Of a stretch of DNA of 9,656 bases, positions 1-6,465 are shown piece after piece. The position numbers were made by a program, and so were the translations under genes. How positions within the stretch are numbered: the stretch's first letter is position 1; every line of letters begins with the position of its first letter. Source of the DNA: Gammaproteobacteria bacterium (GTDB lineage: Bacteria; Pseudomonadota; Gammaproteobacteria; UBA5335; SLRW01); NCBI GenBank assembly GCA_007130745.1, contig SLRW01000076.1:1-9656 (forward strand), written 5' to 3'. The notes below the pieces were generated by a model. It worked only from the letters and a program-made list of their open reading frames with translations, was not told where the DNA came from and searched no databases.

Positions 1-481
1 GGGTATCCGGGCCCACACCCAGCACATTACCGAACAGGATATGCATCAGATGGGTGGAAGTCTGAATCTGGCTGATAATCACAATGCCCAGCGCAAAAGC
101 GGCGGTAAACATCAGCCCCATGGCGGCATCGGCCTTGATGCGGGTGTTGTGCTCGATAAAACCGATGCCCACCGAAGTCAGGGCGCCGGTGACAAAGGCG
201 CCGATGAAAAATGGCCAGCCCAGCAGATAGGCGATAGCCACCCCCGGCAGCACGGCGTGGGAAATAGCGTCACCGAGCAGCGACCAGCGCTTGAGAATCA
301 CAAAGCTGGAGAGCATACCGCAGATACCGCCGACGACCAGCGCCGTCAGCAGCGCCCGTTGCATGAAAGCGTACTGGAAAGGTTCGGCCAGACTTTCGGG
401 CAATAAATTGATGACCAGCATCAGGGCGGCAATCAGCACCTCCACGACCATCAGGCCAATCCCGTATAGCCAATCCAGCAT
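1..481 (-). CDS. Metal (Mn/Zn/Fe-type) ABC transporter permease, C-terminus beyond the window
   Basis: Inner-membrane permease of the ABC-3 family (ZnuB/MntB/SitC/SitD type), forming the channel through which the metal delivered by the binding protein passes. The 160 codons seen contain several hydrophobic helices and the family stretch GDAISHAVLPG (residues 70-80). Further family-like sequence includes IEHNTRIKADAAMG (109-122) and HLMHILFGNVLG (about 144-155). The family is usually about 270-300 residues, so the missing part lies left of base 1. The ATG at 479-481 is chosen because AGAGG lies about 7 nt upstream and the gap after the ATPase stop is only 10 bp, so the two are surely one operon. 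The usual family start corresponds to about residue 34 (EPFQYAFMQRALL). The roughly 33 extra residues include an extra hydrophobic segment (about 8-27). Family assignment is firm; the metal is inferred from the binding protein. Confidence 0.93.
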   Translation of the reverse strand, partial: MLDWLYGIGLMVVEVLIAALMLVINLLPESLAEPFQYAFMQRALLTALVVGGICGMLSSFVILKRWSLLGDAISHAVLPGVAIAYLLGWPFFIGAFVTGALTSVGIGFIEHNTRIKADAAMGLMFTAAFALGIVIISQIQTSTHLMHILFGNVLGVGPDT

Positions 482-491
482 CGTTTTCCTC

Positions 492-1307
492 TCAGCCCTG
501 CGTCGGTGTCAGCCGACGAGCGGTGCCAGGAACCCAGCGCGCCGCCGCGGTACGGGCAATCATCTCATCGGTGAGCATTTCATCGCGGGTGCCACTGCCC
601 ACCACTGTATGATTGATCAAAACTACGTGGTCGGCGTGAGTACGGGCGCTAATCAAATCATGCGTCACGGTCAGGATCGTGCGGCCCTCATCGCGCACCC
701 TGTGCAATACCTGCATGATCAGATCCTCACTGGCCCGGTCCACCCCTGCCAGTGGCTCATCCAGTAGCAGTATGGCCGCATCCTGGGCCAGTGACCGGGC
801 CAGCAGGGTGCGTTTTTTCTGTCCGCCGGAAAGCGCCGATATGGGCCGGTCGGCGTATTCGGTCATATTGACGGCCCGCAGCGCCTCACGCACCGCCCGG
901 CGATGCTCGCGTCCGGCCAGGCGCGGCGGCAGAAACCGCCGCCAGCCGCCCTCGCTGCGCATACGCCCGTAACGCGCGGACATCACCACATCACGCACCG
1001 ACACTGGAAAATCCCAGTCGATCTGCTCTTCCTGGGGCATGTAGGCGATCAGCCCCCGGGCCCGGGCCGTACCAGGCGAATGCGCCAGCACACTGACATC
1101 CCCGGCCACTGGCTGGAGAATGCCCACCAGCACCTTGAACAGCGTGGACTTACCCGCCCCGTTGGGGCCCACCAGGGTGACCAGCTGGCCTTGCTGTATG
1201 TCCAGATTCACCCGGCTTAGCACCACCGTATCACCATAGGCGGCGTACAGATCCCGCACCCGTATCGCGACCCGGTCCGCCGGATGTGGCTGCGCGGCAT
1301 CGCTCAA
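492..1307 (-). CDS. Metal ABC transporter ATP-binding protein (MntA/ZnuC-like)
   Basis: Cytoplasmic ATPase that powers the metal importer. All ABC motifs are intact: Walker A GPNGAGKST (47-55, Lys53), Q-loop Gln92 in YMPQEEQIDWDFPVSVRDVV, signature LSGGQ (159-163), Walker B ILLLDEP (179-185, catalytic Glu184), D-loop AGVD and switch His216 in VTHD. The text after the Q-loop (IDWDFPVSV) is typical of the manganese/iron-type ATPases rather than of E. coli ZnuC. At 271 residues it is slightly longer than the usual 240-260; the extra is a short tail after residue 245. The start is a TTG that overlaps the TGA of the binding-protein gene by 3 bases (TTGA), with a strong GGGGGAAGG just upstream. No in-frame ATG exists near it. 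Translational coupling with the upstream gene is likely. Confidence 0.95.
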   Translation of the reverse strand: MSDAAQPHPADRVAIRVRDLYAAYGDTVVLSRVNLDIQQGQLVTLVGPNGAGKSTLFKVLVGILQPVAGDVSVLAHSPGTARARGLIAYMPQEEQIDWDFPVSVRDVVMSARYGRMRSEGGWRRFLPPRLAGREHRRAVREALRAVNMTEYADRPISALSGGQKKRTLLARSLAQDAAILLLDEPLAGVDRASEDLIMQVLHRVRDEGRTILTVTHDLISARTHADHVVLINHTVVGSGTRDEMLTDEMIARTAAARWVPGTARRLTPTQG

Positions 1308-2266
1308 GAACCTTCCCCCAGCGCCTGGGCAATCAGCCTGGCGTTATGCCGCATCATATCGATGTAGGTCTCTGCCCCACTGCCGGCAGGCCCCAGGGAA
1401 TCCACGTACAGCGGCCCCGCAACCTCGACCCCCGCATCCTCGGCAATGCTGCGAACATAGCGATCACTGATGGTGCTTTCCCAGAACACGGCCGGGGGCT
1501 GACGCTCCTCGATAATACCGGTAATCCGCATAATCTGGCGGGGGCTACCCTCGACCTCGGCATTGTTCCCCCAAATGCCATCGTGGAAAAAATCATAGGC
1601 GTTGGCAAAATACGGGAACGCCGCTTCGCTGGTGATCAACACCCGGGCCTGTTCCGGAATAGCAGCCAGTTGCTCCGAGATTTCCACATGCAGGGCGCCA
1701 AGTTCCTCTTTGTAGGCTTCAGCCCGGGTGCGGTAAGCGACCGCGTTTTGCGAATCAAATTCGGCCAGGGCATCGGCAATCACGGCGACAAAGGCTTGCA
1801 CCGCCCGGGGATCCATCCACAGGTGCGGGTCCGGATCACCGGCAAAATCGCCGGTTACAATGGGCTGCACGGGATAGTCACTGAGTTCGGCCAGGTCAAT
1901 CAATGACACATCAGCGCCTGTCGCCACTTTCACCTGAGGCATCCACTGCTCCAGCATCAGTCCGTTATAAACCACGATATCGGCCGACTCCAGATCCATG
2001 AAATTACGCGGTTGCAACTCCCATTCATGCACTTCTGCACCCACGGGGGTCAGTACCCGCACATCGATATGCTCGCCACCGACCTGACGCAGCCAGTCAC
2101 CAATCAGACTAAACGTAGCAACCACCACCGGTGGCCGTTCAACACCCGCCTGCTGCTGAACAGGCGAGGGAGAGCGCCCCACCACCACAACAATAGCAAC
2201 CAGCACCACCAGCGCGATCATAAAAATCACACCATGGCGGGAAACAAAACGCAAAAAATCTCTCAT
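1304..2266 (-). CDS. Metal ABC transporter substrate-binding protein, Mn/Fe-type ligand set
   Basis: Periplasmic cluster A-I (TroA/PsaA/MntC/SitA/ZnuA) metal receptor of 320 residues that passes the ion to the permease encoded downstream. The four expected metal ligands can be read as His80 (GAEVHEWELQP), His148 (DPDPHLWMDP), Glu214 (LITSEAAFPYF) and Asp289 (LYVDSLGP). Their spacing (68, 66, 75) nearly matches that of pneumococcal PsaA (67/139/205/280). Glu at the third site and the IWGNNAEVEGSPRQI segment are marks of Mn/Fe receptors; zinc receptors normally carry His there. The N-terminus has one hydrophobic helix (about 12-29) but no Cys lipobox and no clear AXA cleavage site, so it may stay anchored by an uncleaved helix. 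It is the first gene of the operon. The ATG has only a weak GAGAG upstream. The metal call is inference from ligands. Confidence 0.93.
   Translation of the reverse strand: MRDFLRFVSRHGVIFMIALVVLVAIVVVVGRSPSPVQQQAGVERPPVVVATFSLIGDWLRQVGGEHIDVRVLTPVGAEVHEWELQPRNFMDLESADIVVYNGLMLEQWMPQVKVATGADVSLIDLAELSDYPVQPIVTGDFAGDPDPHLWMDPRAVQAFVAVIADALAEFDSQNAVAYRTRAEAYKEELGALHVEISEQLAAIPEQARVLITSEAAFPYFANAYDFFHDGIWGNNAEVEGSPRQIMRITGIIEERQPPAVFWESTISDRYVRSIAEDAGVEVAGPLYVDSLGPAGSGAETYIDMMRHNARLIAQALGEGS
1311..1319 (-). promoter_or_regulatory. Shine-Dalgarno sequence supporting the TTG start of the ATPase
   Basis: GGGGGAAGG ends 3 nt before the TTG at 1305-1307, and its GGGGGA core ends 6 nt before it. This purine block lies inside the last codons of the binding-protein gene. 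It is the reason to accept a rare TTG start that overlaps the upstream TGA, rather than the later GTG at codon 17. Confidence 0.6.
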
Positions 2267-2356
2267 CTAAATACTCTCGGGGAGTCGGGATAAAGGGCCG
2301 TCAAAACCCGCGCCCGGGGCGCATCGTCTCGACAAATGACGGTTTCTGAAGTGTAG

Positions 2357-2385
2357 CCTATACAGCGCACTGACTTAAACCACAA
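2357..2385 (-). promoter_or_regulatory. Weak candidate promoter of the metal transporter operon
   Basis: On the minus strand, TTGTGG (2380-2385) and TATAGG (2357-2362) are 17 bp apart, giving a leader of about 85 nt before the binding-protein ATG. Both boxes match consensus only partly (3/6 and 4/6). TACACT, a few bases downstream, is an alternative -10. I found no convincing MntR, Fur or Zur palindrome near it, so metal control of the operon cannot be shown from this region. Confidence 0.2.
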
Positions 2386-2436
2386 AAACACGGCCACTGA
2401 TAAGCCCCGGGTTACCCGCAAAACTGTACAAATGCA

Positions 2437-2556
2437 GCCACCGAAGGACACCGAATGCACCGAAATTAATTTTTTTGGCCAAGGAACAGCACAAACCGGG
2501 GCGTTTGTTGACGACCTTTTCGCTCTACCCTCGGTGCGTTCGGTGCTTTCGGTGGC
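2437..2556. repeat. Inverted repeat built from CACCGAA heptamers
   Basis: The left arm (2437-2463) contains three CACCGA(A) units separated by 2-3 bases. The right arm (2531-2556) is its reverse complement, with the same three units and nearly the same spacers. The arms frame about 67 bp that is AT-rich at its left end (AATTAATTTTTTT). The arms could pair as a stem of about 26 bp with few mismatches. No transposase is encoded. An open frame crosses the region on the minus strand (about 2263-2646), but it is coding-like only by accident. The arrangement resembles short dispersed intergenic elements of proteobacteria (REP- or MITE-like). Whether it is repeated elsewhere in the genome cannot be seen here. 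Confidence 0.7.
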
Positions 2557-2582
2557 TATAGAAAAAATTCCGCTGCGACGCT

Positions 2583-2605
2583 CAAATTCGCTCCCGACGA
2601 ATTTG
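2583..2605. repeat. Short hairpin beside the heptamer element
   Basis: CAAATTCG (2583-2590) and CGAATTTG (2598-2605) form a perfect 8-bp stem with a 7-base loop. No U-run follows on either strand, so it is not an intrinsic terminator. It lies between the CACCGAA inverted repeat and the tRNA terminator and may be part of the same non-coding element. Confidence 0.5.
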
Positions 2606-2620
2606 TCGAACCGGAGATCG

Positions 2621-2630
2621 CCCCCCCCCC
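2621..2630. repeat. C10 homopolymer tract
   Basis: Ten consecutive C residues lie in the non-coding stretch between the heptamer repeat and the tRNA terminator. No gene spans it, so phase variation of a protein is not suggested. The exact length is prone to sequencing error. Confidence 0.9.
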
Positions 2631-2647
2631 TGGGAACACCACGCATG

Positions 2648-2675
2648 AAAAAGCCCGGTCGCTGACCGGGCTTTT
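2648..2675 (-). terminator. Rho-independent terminator of the tRNA-Ala/tRNA-Glu unit
   Basis: On the minus strand, an 8-bp GC-rich stem GCCCGGTC/GACCGGGC with a 3-base loop is preceded by AAAA and followed by TTTTT. It starts 9 bases after the encoded CCA of tRNA-Glu. This is the expected place and form for ending the tRNA transcript. The A-tract also gives a shorter T4 run on the plus strand, so some bidirectional activity is possible. Confidence 0.9.
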
Positions 2676-2684
2676 GCTCTATAG

Positions 2685-2760
2685 TGGCGTCCCCAGGGGG
2701 AGTCGAACCCCCGTTACCGCCGTGAAAGGGCGGTGTCCTGGGCCTCTAGACGATGGGGAC
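2685..2760 (-). tRNA. tRNA-Glu (anticodon UUC)
   Basis: 76 nt including the encoded 3' CCA. The acceptor stem GTCCCCA pairs with TGGGGAC, the anticodon stem CCGCC with GGCGG, and the T stem GGGGG frames the TTCGACT loop. The anticodon loop reads CTTTCAC, giving TTC (bases 2724-2726 on the plus strand read GAA). It is the second gene of a two-tRNA transcript, 49 bp after tRNA-Ala, and is followed by the terminator. Its charging enzyme, GluRS, is encoded about 5 kb away in the same window. Confidence 0.98.
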
Positions 2761-2809
2761 ACAAACCGGTTGTCCAGGTCAGGAAATAAAGACTTCATGA
2801 CCGTAAATC

Positions 2810-2885
2810 TGGTGGAGCCAGGCGGGATCGAACCGCCGACCTCCTGCATGCCATGCAGGCGCTCTCCCAGCTGAGCTATGGCCCC
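2810..2885 (-). tRNA. tRNA-Ala (anticodon GGC)
   Basis: 76 nt including the encoded CCA. The acceptor stem GGGGCCA pairs with TGGCTCC and carries the G3:U70 wobble that is the main identity element for alanyl-tRNA synthetase. The anticodon stem is CCTGC/GCAGG with loop ATGGCAT, giving GGC (complement at 2850-2852). It is the first gene of the tRNA pair. The predicted transcription start lies only a few bases upstream, so the 5' leader removed by RNase P would be very short. Confidence 0.98.
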
Positions 2886-2898
2886 GAACCGACGGCGA

Positions 2899-2927
2899 AC
2901 TTTACGCGAGCCCCCGGGGGTTGTCAA
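2899..2927 (-). promoter_or_regulatory. Sigma70 promoter of the tRNA pair
   Basis: A perfect TTGACA -35 box (2922-2927) and TAAAGT -10 box (2899-2904, 4/6) are separated by exactly 17 bp. The spacer holds the perfect palindrome CCCCCGGGGG. Downstream of the -10, the discriminator (TCGCCGTC) is GC-rich, as in stringently controlled stable-RNA promoters. The start site would fall near 2892, about 7 bases before tRNA-Ala. No terminator separates it from the kinase gene ending at 2966, so read-through from that gene is also possible. Confidence 0.8.
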
Positions 2928-2965
2928 CCGACTGCGGGCCGCGCAGGAAGCGGGCTAGAGCCTTG

Positions 2966-5608
2966 TCAGCGACCGCTGCCTGAGCTGCTGTTGATGCAAC
3001 GAAGCAGCGCTGCATGCATGCTGCCGGCACTCTGGTAACGCTTGTTCGGATTCTTTTGCAGGGCTCGATCAATAATGCTGCCCACACAGCGCGGTATGCC
3101 CTTGCGGGTGCCGATGACCGGCGGGTGTTTCTCATTGGTGATCTGGTAAGTCAGCGCCGCCATGGAGTCGCCATCAAAGGGCCGTTTTCCGGCCACCAGC
3201 TCATATAGCACCACCCCCAGAGAGAAAATATCCGAACGCCCATCCACATGCTCGCCCGCGAGCTGCTCGGGCGACATATAGGGCGGCGTCCCCAGAATCG
3301 TGCCGGTTTTGGTATGTGAGGAACTGGTAATCCGGGCCACCCCGAAATCAGCCAGTTTGAGCTGGCCGCTACTCTTCTCGACCATAATGTTGCTGGGTTT
3401 GATATCCCTGTGAATCACGCCTTTCTCATGGGCATAATCCAGCGCTTCGGCAATCTGGGCGATCATCTGCATGGCTTTATCGGGTGACGGCAGGCGGCGC
3501 TTGTCTCGGATGAGTTCGCGCAAATCGCTGCCCTCCAGATACTCCATGGCGATATAGGCCAGATCATGGTCTTCACCGGCGTCATAGATCGTAACGATAT
3601 TGGGGTGACTCAGTCGGCCGGCGATCTCGGCTTCATGGAAAAAGCGCCGGCGCACCTCGGCCACTTCATCAGCGTCGAATTCATCCTGGATGGCCAGGGT
3701 CTTGATCGCCACCACCCGGTTGATCCGGGGATCTACGCCCTTGTAGACGGCACCCATCGCGCCACGACCAAGATGACTCTCGATGGTATAGCGCCCCAGT
3801 GTGGGTTTGGCGTCTTCCTGTACTGTCGCCAACATCAGCGTGTCGGAATCGCCGCGACCACGGGAACCCATCACCAGTGTGTTTTCCACCGTGTGCATAC
3901 GCTCATGGCGGGTGGCCACATCGCTGAATCCCGGGTTATGCCGCAAAATATGATCATAGGCGGCCAGCGCCTTGTTGTGCTGGCGCTTGCGCTCGAAATC
4001 ACGCGCCAGGTTGTACATCAATTCCAGCGCCCAGGGCTGGGGCGGCAGCGCGCGGAAATGATCCAGCGCCAAATCAAGCTGGCCCTGACCTTGATAGGTC
4101 AGCCCCAGTTGCCGGTCAGCCTCTGCCAGACGCGCCAGTTGCTGCTCACGCTGGGCCCGGTAGGTGCGCCGCAACCCGGTGGTGGTCGCCACCAGGGGCA
4201 CCATCATCGCGGGCATTGCCAGCGCCACCACCATACGTGCGCCGAGCATGAAATACAGCCCGCCCAGCAACAGCACCAGTCCGATCATCAGCGCCACCGG
4301 AATGGCCCACGACGTCGGCAACATGACCACCAGCGCCACGCCAAGCACAGCCGCCACGGCCAGGGCGGCGAGTTCAACCCAGCGAGCCCAGTCCGGGCGC
4401 AGATAAGCATCCGCGTTAACCACGCTGGCCACCAGATTAGCCTGCACCTCGGCACCGGTGGTGCGGGAAGCCACCGGCGAAGCCCAGGCCGGTGTATTCA
4501 GATCAGCAGCGGGGCCCACGAAGACAATCCTGTCATTGAAACGCCCCGGGGTGGGCTCAGCCATCACTTCGGCCAGCGAGTAACGCTCAAAGGCGGACTG
4601 CTCTCGGCTGTCACGGCGAAAACCGGGATAAAACCGCCAGGCCGGGTCAGTAGCCACCACCTGATCCCCCACACGCAAGCTTTGCCCCGGCTCGGCCGCA
4701 ATATCTCCCGGCCCCGTGCCCAGCATCCAGGCGGCCAGCAGCAGGGCCAGCGAGGGATACCACTGGCCATCAATCTCCAGTATCAGCGGATAGTGTCGGG
4801 TAACCCCGTCGGCAGCCGCAAAATGACCGGCATACCCCGTACCCCGGGCACGTTCGCCGAAAACCGCATCCGGCCAGGCAAAGGCTTCGGGTACTGGAGT
4901 TTGCAGCTCGGGGCGCAGCCGCTTTTCAAGTGGCGCGTAGAAGAGAACAGGCGAGGCATCAGTCTCAGCAGCGGCAGCCTTGACCTGGGTCAATCGGGGG
5001 ACGAAATCCGGTACTTCTGGTGCTCCTATAGCCGCGTTAACAGCAGCGGGCGCGCCCAGAAACACCGCCCCGGCGTCGTCGATGGCGGCCGCCAGTCGCG
5101 CTTGATCATCAGCCAGCCAGCGCGCCCGGGAAAGACCCTCACGCAGCGACTGCGCCGCCCCGCTTTCGCGCGCCAGCGCTTCCAGTTCGAGCAACGGTTC
5201 CAGCACCGGGTCCGCCGGCGCCGCATCCAGCGCCGGCAGAAGGATCACAGCCCGGGCGCCCTCGGCATCCAGGCGCCGCACCACATCAGCCAGATAGCGG
5301 CGTGGCCAGGGCCAGGGGCCGTAGGCCGCCTCGCTGTCGCTGCCAATCAGCACCAGACTCATATCGCCGGCAACACCGACATCACGGTAATTCATCCAGG
5401 CGGCAGCGTCATAAACTGCCCCCTCGATGTATTCAACCGGAGATAATTTAAAGGCACCCGCCAGCCCCAGCACCAGCCCCAGAGCCAGCGCCAGAAACCA
5501 GTCACGTCTGTACCAGGGCAAAAAACTGTGCACCGGTGCCCCCACCCCCTGCAGTGACACGCAAAACCCTGACCCGGCGGCTACCGGGCCTGGGCGTGAA
5601 GCAAACAC
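2966..5608 (-). CDS. Transmembrane CHASE2-domain serine/threonine protein kinase
   Basis: A membrane sensor kinase of 880 residues. In order: TM helix (about 37-53); an extracytoplasmic CHASE2-like region (about 54-400, with DVGVAGDMSLVLIGSDSE and NDRIVFVGPAADLNTPAWASP); three TM helices (about 409-430, 433-455, 458-478); a helical TPR-like linker (about 490-566); and a Hanks-type kinase domain (607 to about 868). The catalytic set is complete: G-loop LGRGAMGAVYKG (613-624), Lys636 (VAIK), helix-C Glu659, HRDIKPSN (733-740, Asp735), DFG (754-756) and SPE (779-781). It should therefore be active. The ligand and targets are unknown. The GTG at 5606-5608 is 3 bp after the slipin stop but has a poor Shine-Dalgarno. 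A GTG at codon 26 (5531-5533) behind GGGGG is an alternative that still keeps TM1. It is the last gene of the nfeD-slipin-kinase cluster. Confidence 0.95.
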   Translation of the reverse strand: MFASRPGPVAAGSGFCVSLQGVGAPVHSFLPWYRRDWFLALALGLVLGLAGAFKLSPVEYIEGAVYDAAAWMNYRDVGVAGDMSLVLIGSDSEAAYGPWPWPRRYLADVVRRLDAEGARAVILLPALDAAPADPVLEPLLELEALARESGAAQSLREGLSRARWLADDQARLAAAIDDAGAVFLGAPAAVNAAIGAPEVPDFVPRLTQVKAAAAETDASPVLFYAPLEKRLRPELQTPVPEAFAWPDAVFGERARGTGYAGHFAAADGVTRHYPLILEIDGQWYPSLALLLAAWMLGTGPGDIAAEPGQSLRVGDQVVATDPAWRFYPGFRRDSREQSAFERYSLAEVMAEPTPGRFNDRIVFVGPAADLNTPAWASPVASRTTGAEVQANLVASVVNADAYLRPDWARWVELAALAVAAVLGVALVVMLPTSWAIPVALMIGLVLLLGGLYFMLGARMVVALAMPAMMVPLVATTTGLRRTYRAQREQQLARLAEADRQLGLTYQGQGQLDLALDHFRALPPQPWALELMYNLARDFERKRQHNKALAAYDHILRHNPGFSDVATRHERMHTVENTLVMGSRGRGDSDTLMLATVQEDAKPTLGRYTIESHLGRGAMGAVYKGVDPRINRVVAIKTLAIQDEFDADEVAEVRRRFFHEAEIAGRLSHPNIVTIYDAGEDHDLAYIAMEYLEGSDLRELIRDKRRLPSPDKAMQMIAQIAEALDYAHEKGVIHRDIKPSNIMVEKSSGQLKLADFGVARITSSSHTKTGTILGTPPYMSPEQLAGEHVDGRSDIFSLGVVLYELVAGKRPFDGDSMAALTYQITNEKHPPVIGTRKGIPRCVGSIIDRALQKNPNKRYQSAGSMHAALLRCINSSSGSGR

Positions 5609-5611
5609 TGA

Positions 5612-6385
5612 TTACTTGCTGTTCTTGTCCTTGCTGTCTTCCATTTTAGCCAGCAGCGGCTGGATGAAATCCAGCGGCAGCGGGAAGACAATGGTCGAAT
5701 TCTTGTCCTGGCCGATATCGATCAGCGTCTGCATGTATCGAAGCTGCATGGATTGCGGCTGTTTCACCAGGGTTTCAGCCGCCTGGCGCAGCTGTTCGGC
5801 TGCCTGGAATTCACCTTCGGCGTGAATCACCTTGGCGCGCCGCTGACGCTCGGCCTCGGCCTGGCGGGCAATGGCGCGGATCATACTCTCGTCGATATCC
5901 ACATGCTTGATCTCGACATTAGCCACCTTGATACCCCAGGCATCCGTGTGGGCATCGAGAATGCTCTGGATATCCTCGTTGAGCTTGTCGCGCTCGGCCA
6001 GCATTTCGTCGAGTTCATGCTTGCCCAGCACCGAACGCAGGGTCGTCTGAGCCAGCTGGCTGGTGGCATCATAAAAATTTTCCACTTGGATAATGGCTCG
6101 CTCCGGATCCAGAACCCGGAAGTACACCACCGCATTGACCTTGACCGACACGTTGTCACGCGAGATCACATCCTGCGAAGGCACATCCATGACAATGGTC
6201 CGCAGATCCACGCGCACCATTTGCTGGATGACCGGGATGATGATGACCAGACCCGGGCCTTTCACCTTCCAGAAGCGCCCGAGCATGAACACCACACCGC
6301 GCTCGTACTCGCGCAGGATATGAATGGCGCTGGCAATCAGCGCAACAACGGCAATCGCGAGAATAAAACCAAAATATTCAAGCAT
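5612..6385 (-). CDS. Slipin (stomatin-like SPFH/Band-7 membrane protein)
   Basis: Scaffold protein of the prokaryotic stomatin (slipin) family, 257 residues. It forms oligomers at the inner membrane and partners with NfeD-type proteases. It has one N-terminal membrane helix (about 3-22) followed by the SPFH domain: ILREYERGVVFMLGRF, GPGLVIIIPVIQQMVRVDLRT, then SQDVISRDNVSVKVNAVVYFRV. A charged helical region follows (about 168-210, AIARQAEAERQRRAKVIHAEG), and the conserved hydrophobic C-terminal motif STIVFPLPLDFIQPL (230-244). In Pyrococcus horikoshii the equivalent hydrophobic C-terminal part is the segment cleaved by the partner protease. The length is normal. The ATG has an ideal AAGGAG 8 nt upstream. 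nfeD lies 80 bp upstream and the CHASE2 kinase starts 3 bp downstream. Its exact physiological role is not known for most bacteria. Confidence 0.96.
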   Translation of the reverse strand: MLEYFGFILAIAVVALIASAIHILREYERGVVFMLGRFWKVKGPGLVIIIPVIQQMVRVDLRTIVMDVPSQDVISRDNVSVKVNAVVYFRVLDPERAIIQVENFYDATSQLAQTTLRSVLGKHELDEMLAERDKLNEDIQSILDAHTDAWGIKVANVEIKHVDIDESMIRAIARQAEAERQRRAKVIHAEGEFQAAEQLRQAAETLVKQPQSMQLRYMQTLIDIGQDKNSTIVFPLPLDFIQPLLAKMEDSKDKNSK

Positions 6386-6393
6386 CTGAATTT

Positions 6394-6399
6394 CTCCTT
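6394..6399 (-). promoter_or_regulatory. Strong Shine-Dalgarno of the slipin gene
   Basis: AAGGAG with an 8-nt spacer to the ATG at 6383-6385 is the best ribosome binding site I saw in the window. It suggests the slipin is made in larger amounts than its neighbours, as fits an oligomeric scaffold. Confidence 0.8.
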
Positions 6400-6465
6400 T
6401 AAATGTTCCGGCCGGGACAGAACAACATCGCCGACGCTCAGTCGCCGACTGTCACGCCCACTGTA

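Noticed and set aside
2351..2370. Possible metal-regulator operator around AGTGTAGCCTATACAGCGCACT
   Set aside because: Only AGTG/CACT and the central TATA are symmetric. It does not match MntR, Fur or Zur boxes well enough to call.
2263..2646. Open frame of 127 codons on the minus strand in the non-coding stretch
   Set aside because: Its translation (ATESTERTEG, ISVHSVSFGG) is just the CACCGAA inverted repeat read as protein. It has no good ribosome site and ends over the start of the binding-protein gene.
2674..2927. Short open frames on both strands across the tRNA genes
   Set aside because: The translations (for example GGSIPPGSTR, GVRLPLGTP) are familiar artefacts of reading tRNA genes as protein.
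3004..3024. Cluster of palindromes (GCAGCGCTGC, TGCATGCA) near the 3' end of the kinase gene
   Set aside because: It lies within coding sequence, encodes an ordinary stretch of the kinase C-terminal region, and has no U-run or known site pattern.
3566..5446. Open frame of 626 codons on the plus strand opposite the kinase gene
   Set aside because: It is an antisense shadow. Its composition is His/Gln/Arg/Gly-rich with no motif, while the opposite strand encodes a complete kinase with all catalytic residues.
6386..6465. Possible terminator or separate promoter between nfeD and slipin
   Set aside because: There is a direct repeat (GTCGGCGA twice) but no stable stem with a T-run and no convincing -35/-10 pair, so I keep the genes as one transcription unit.
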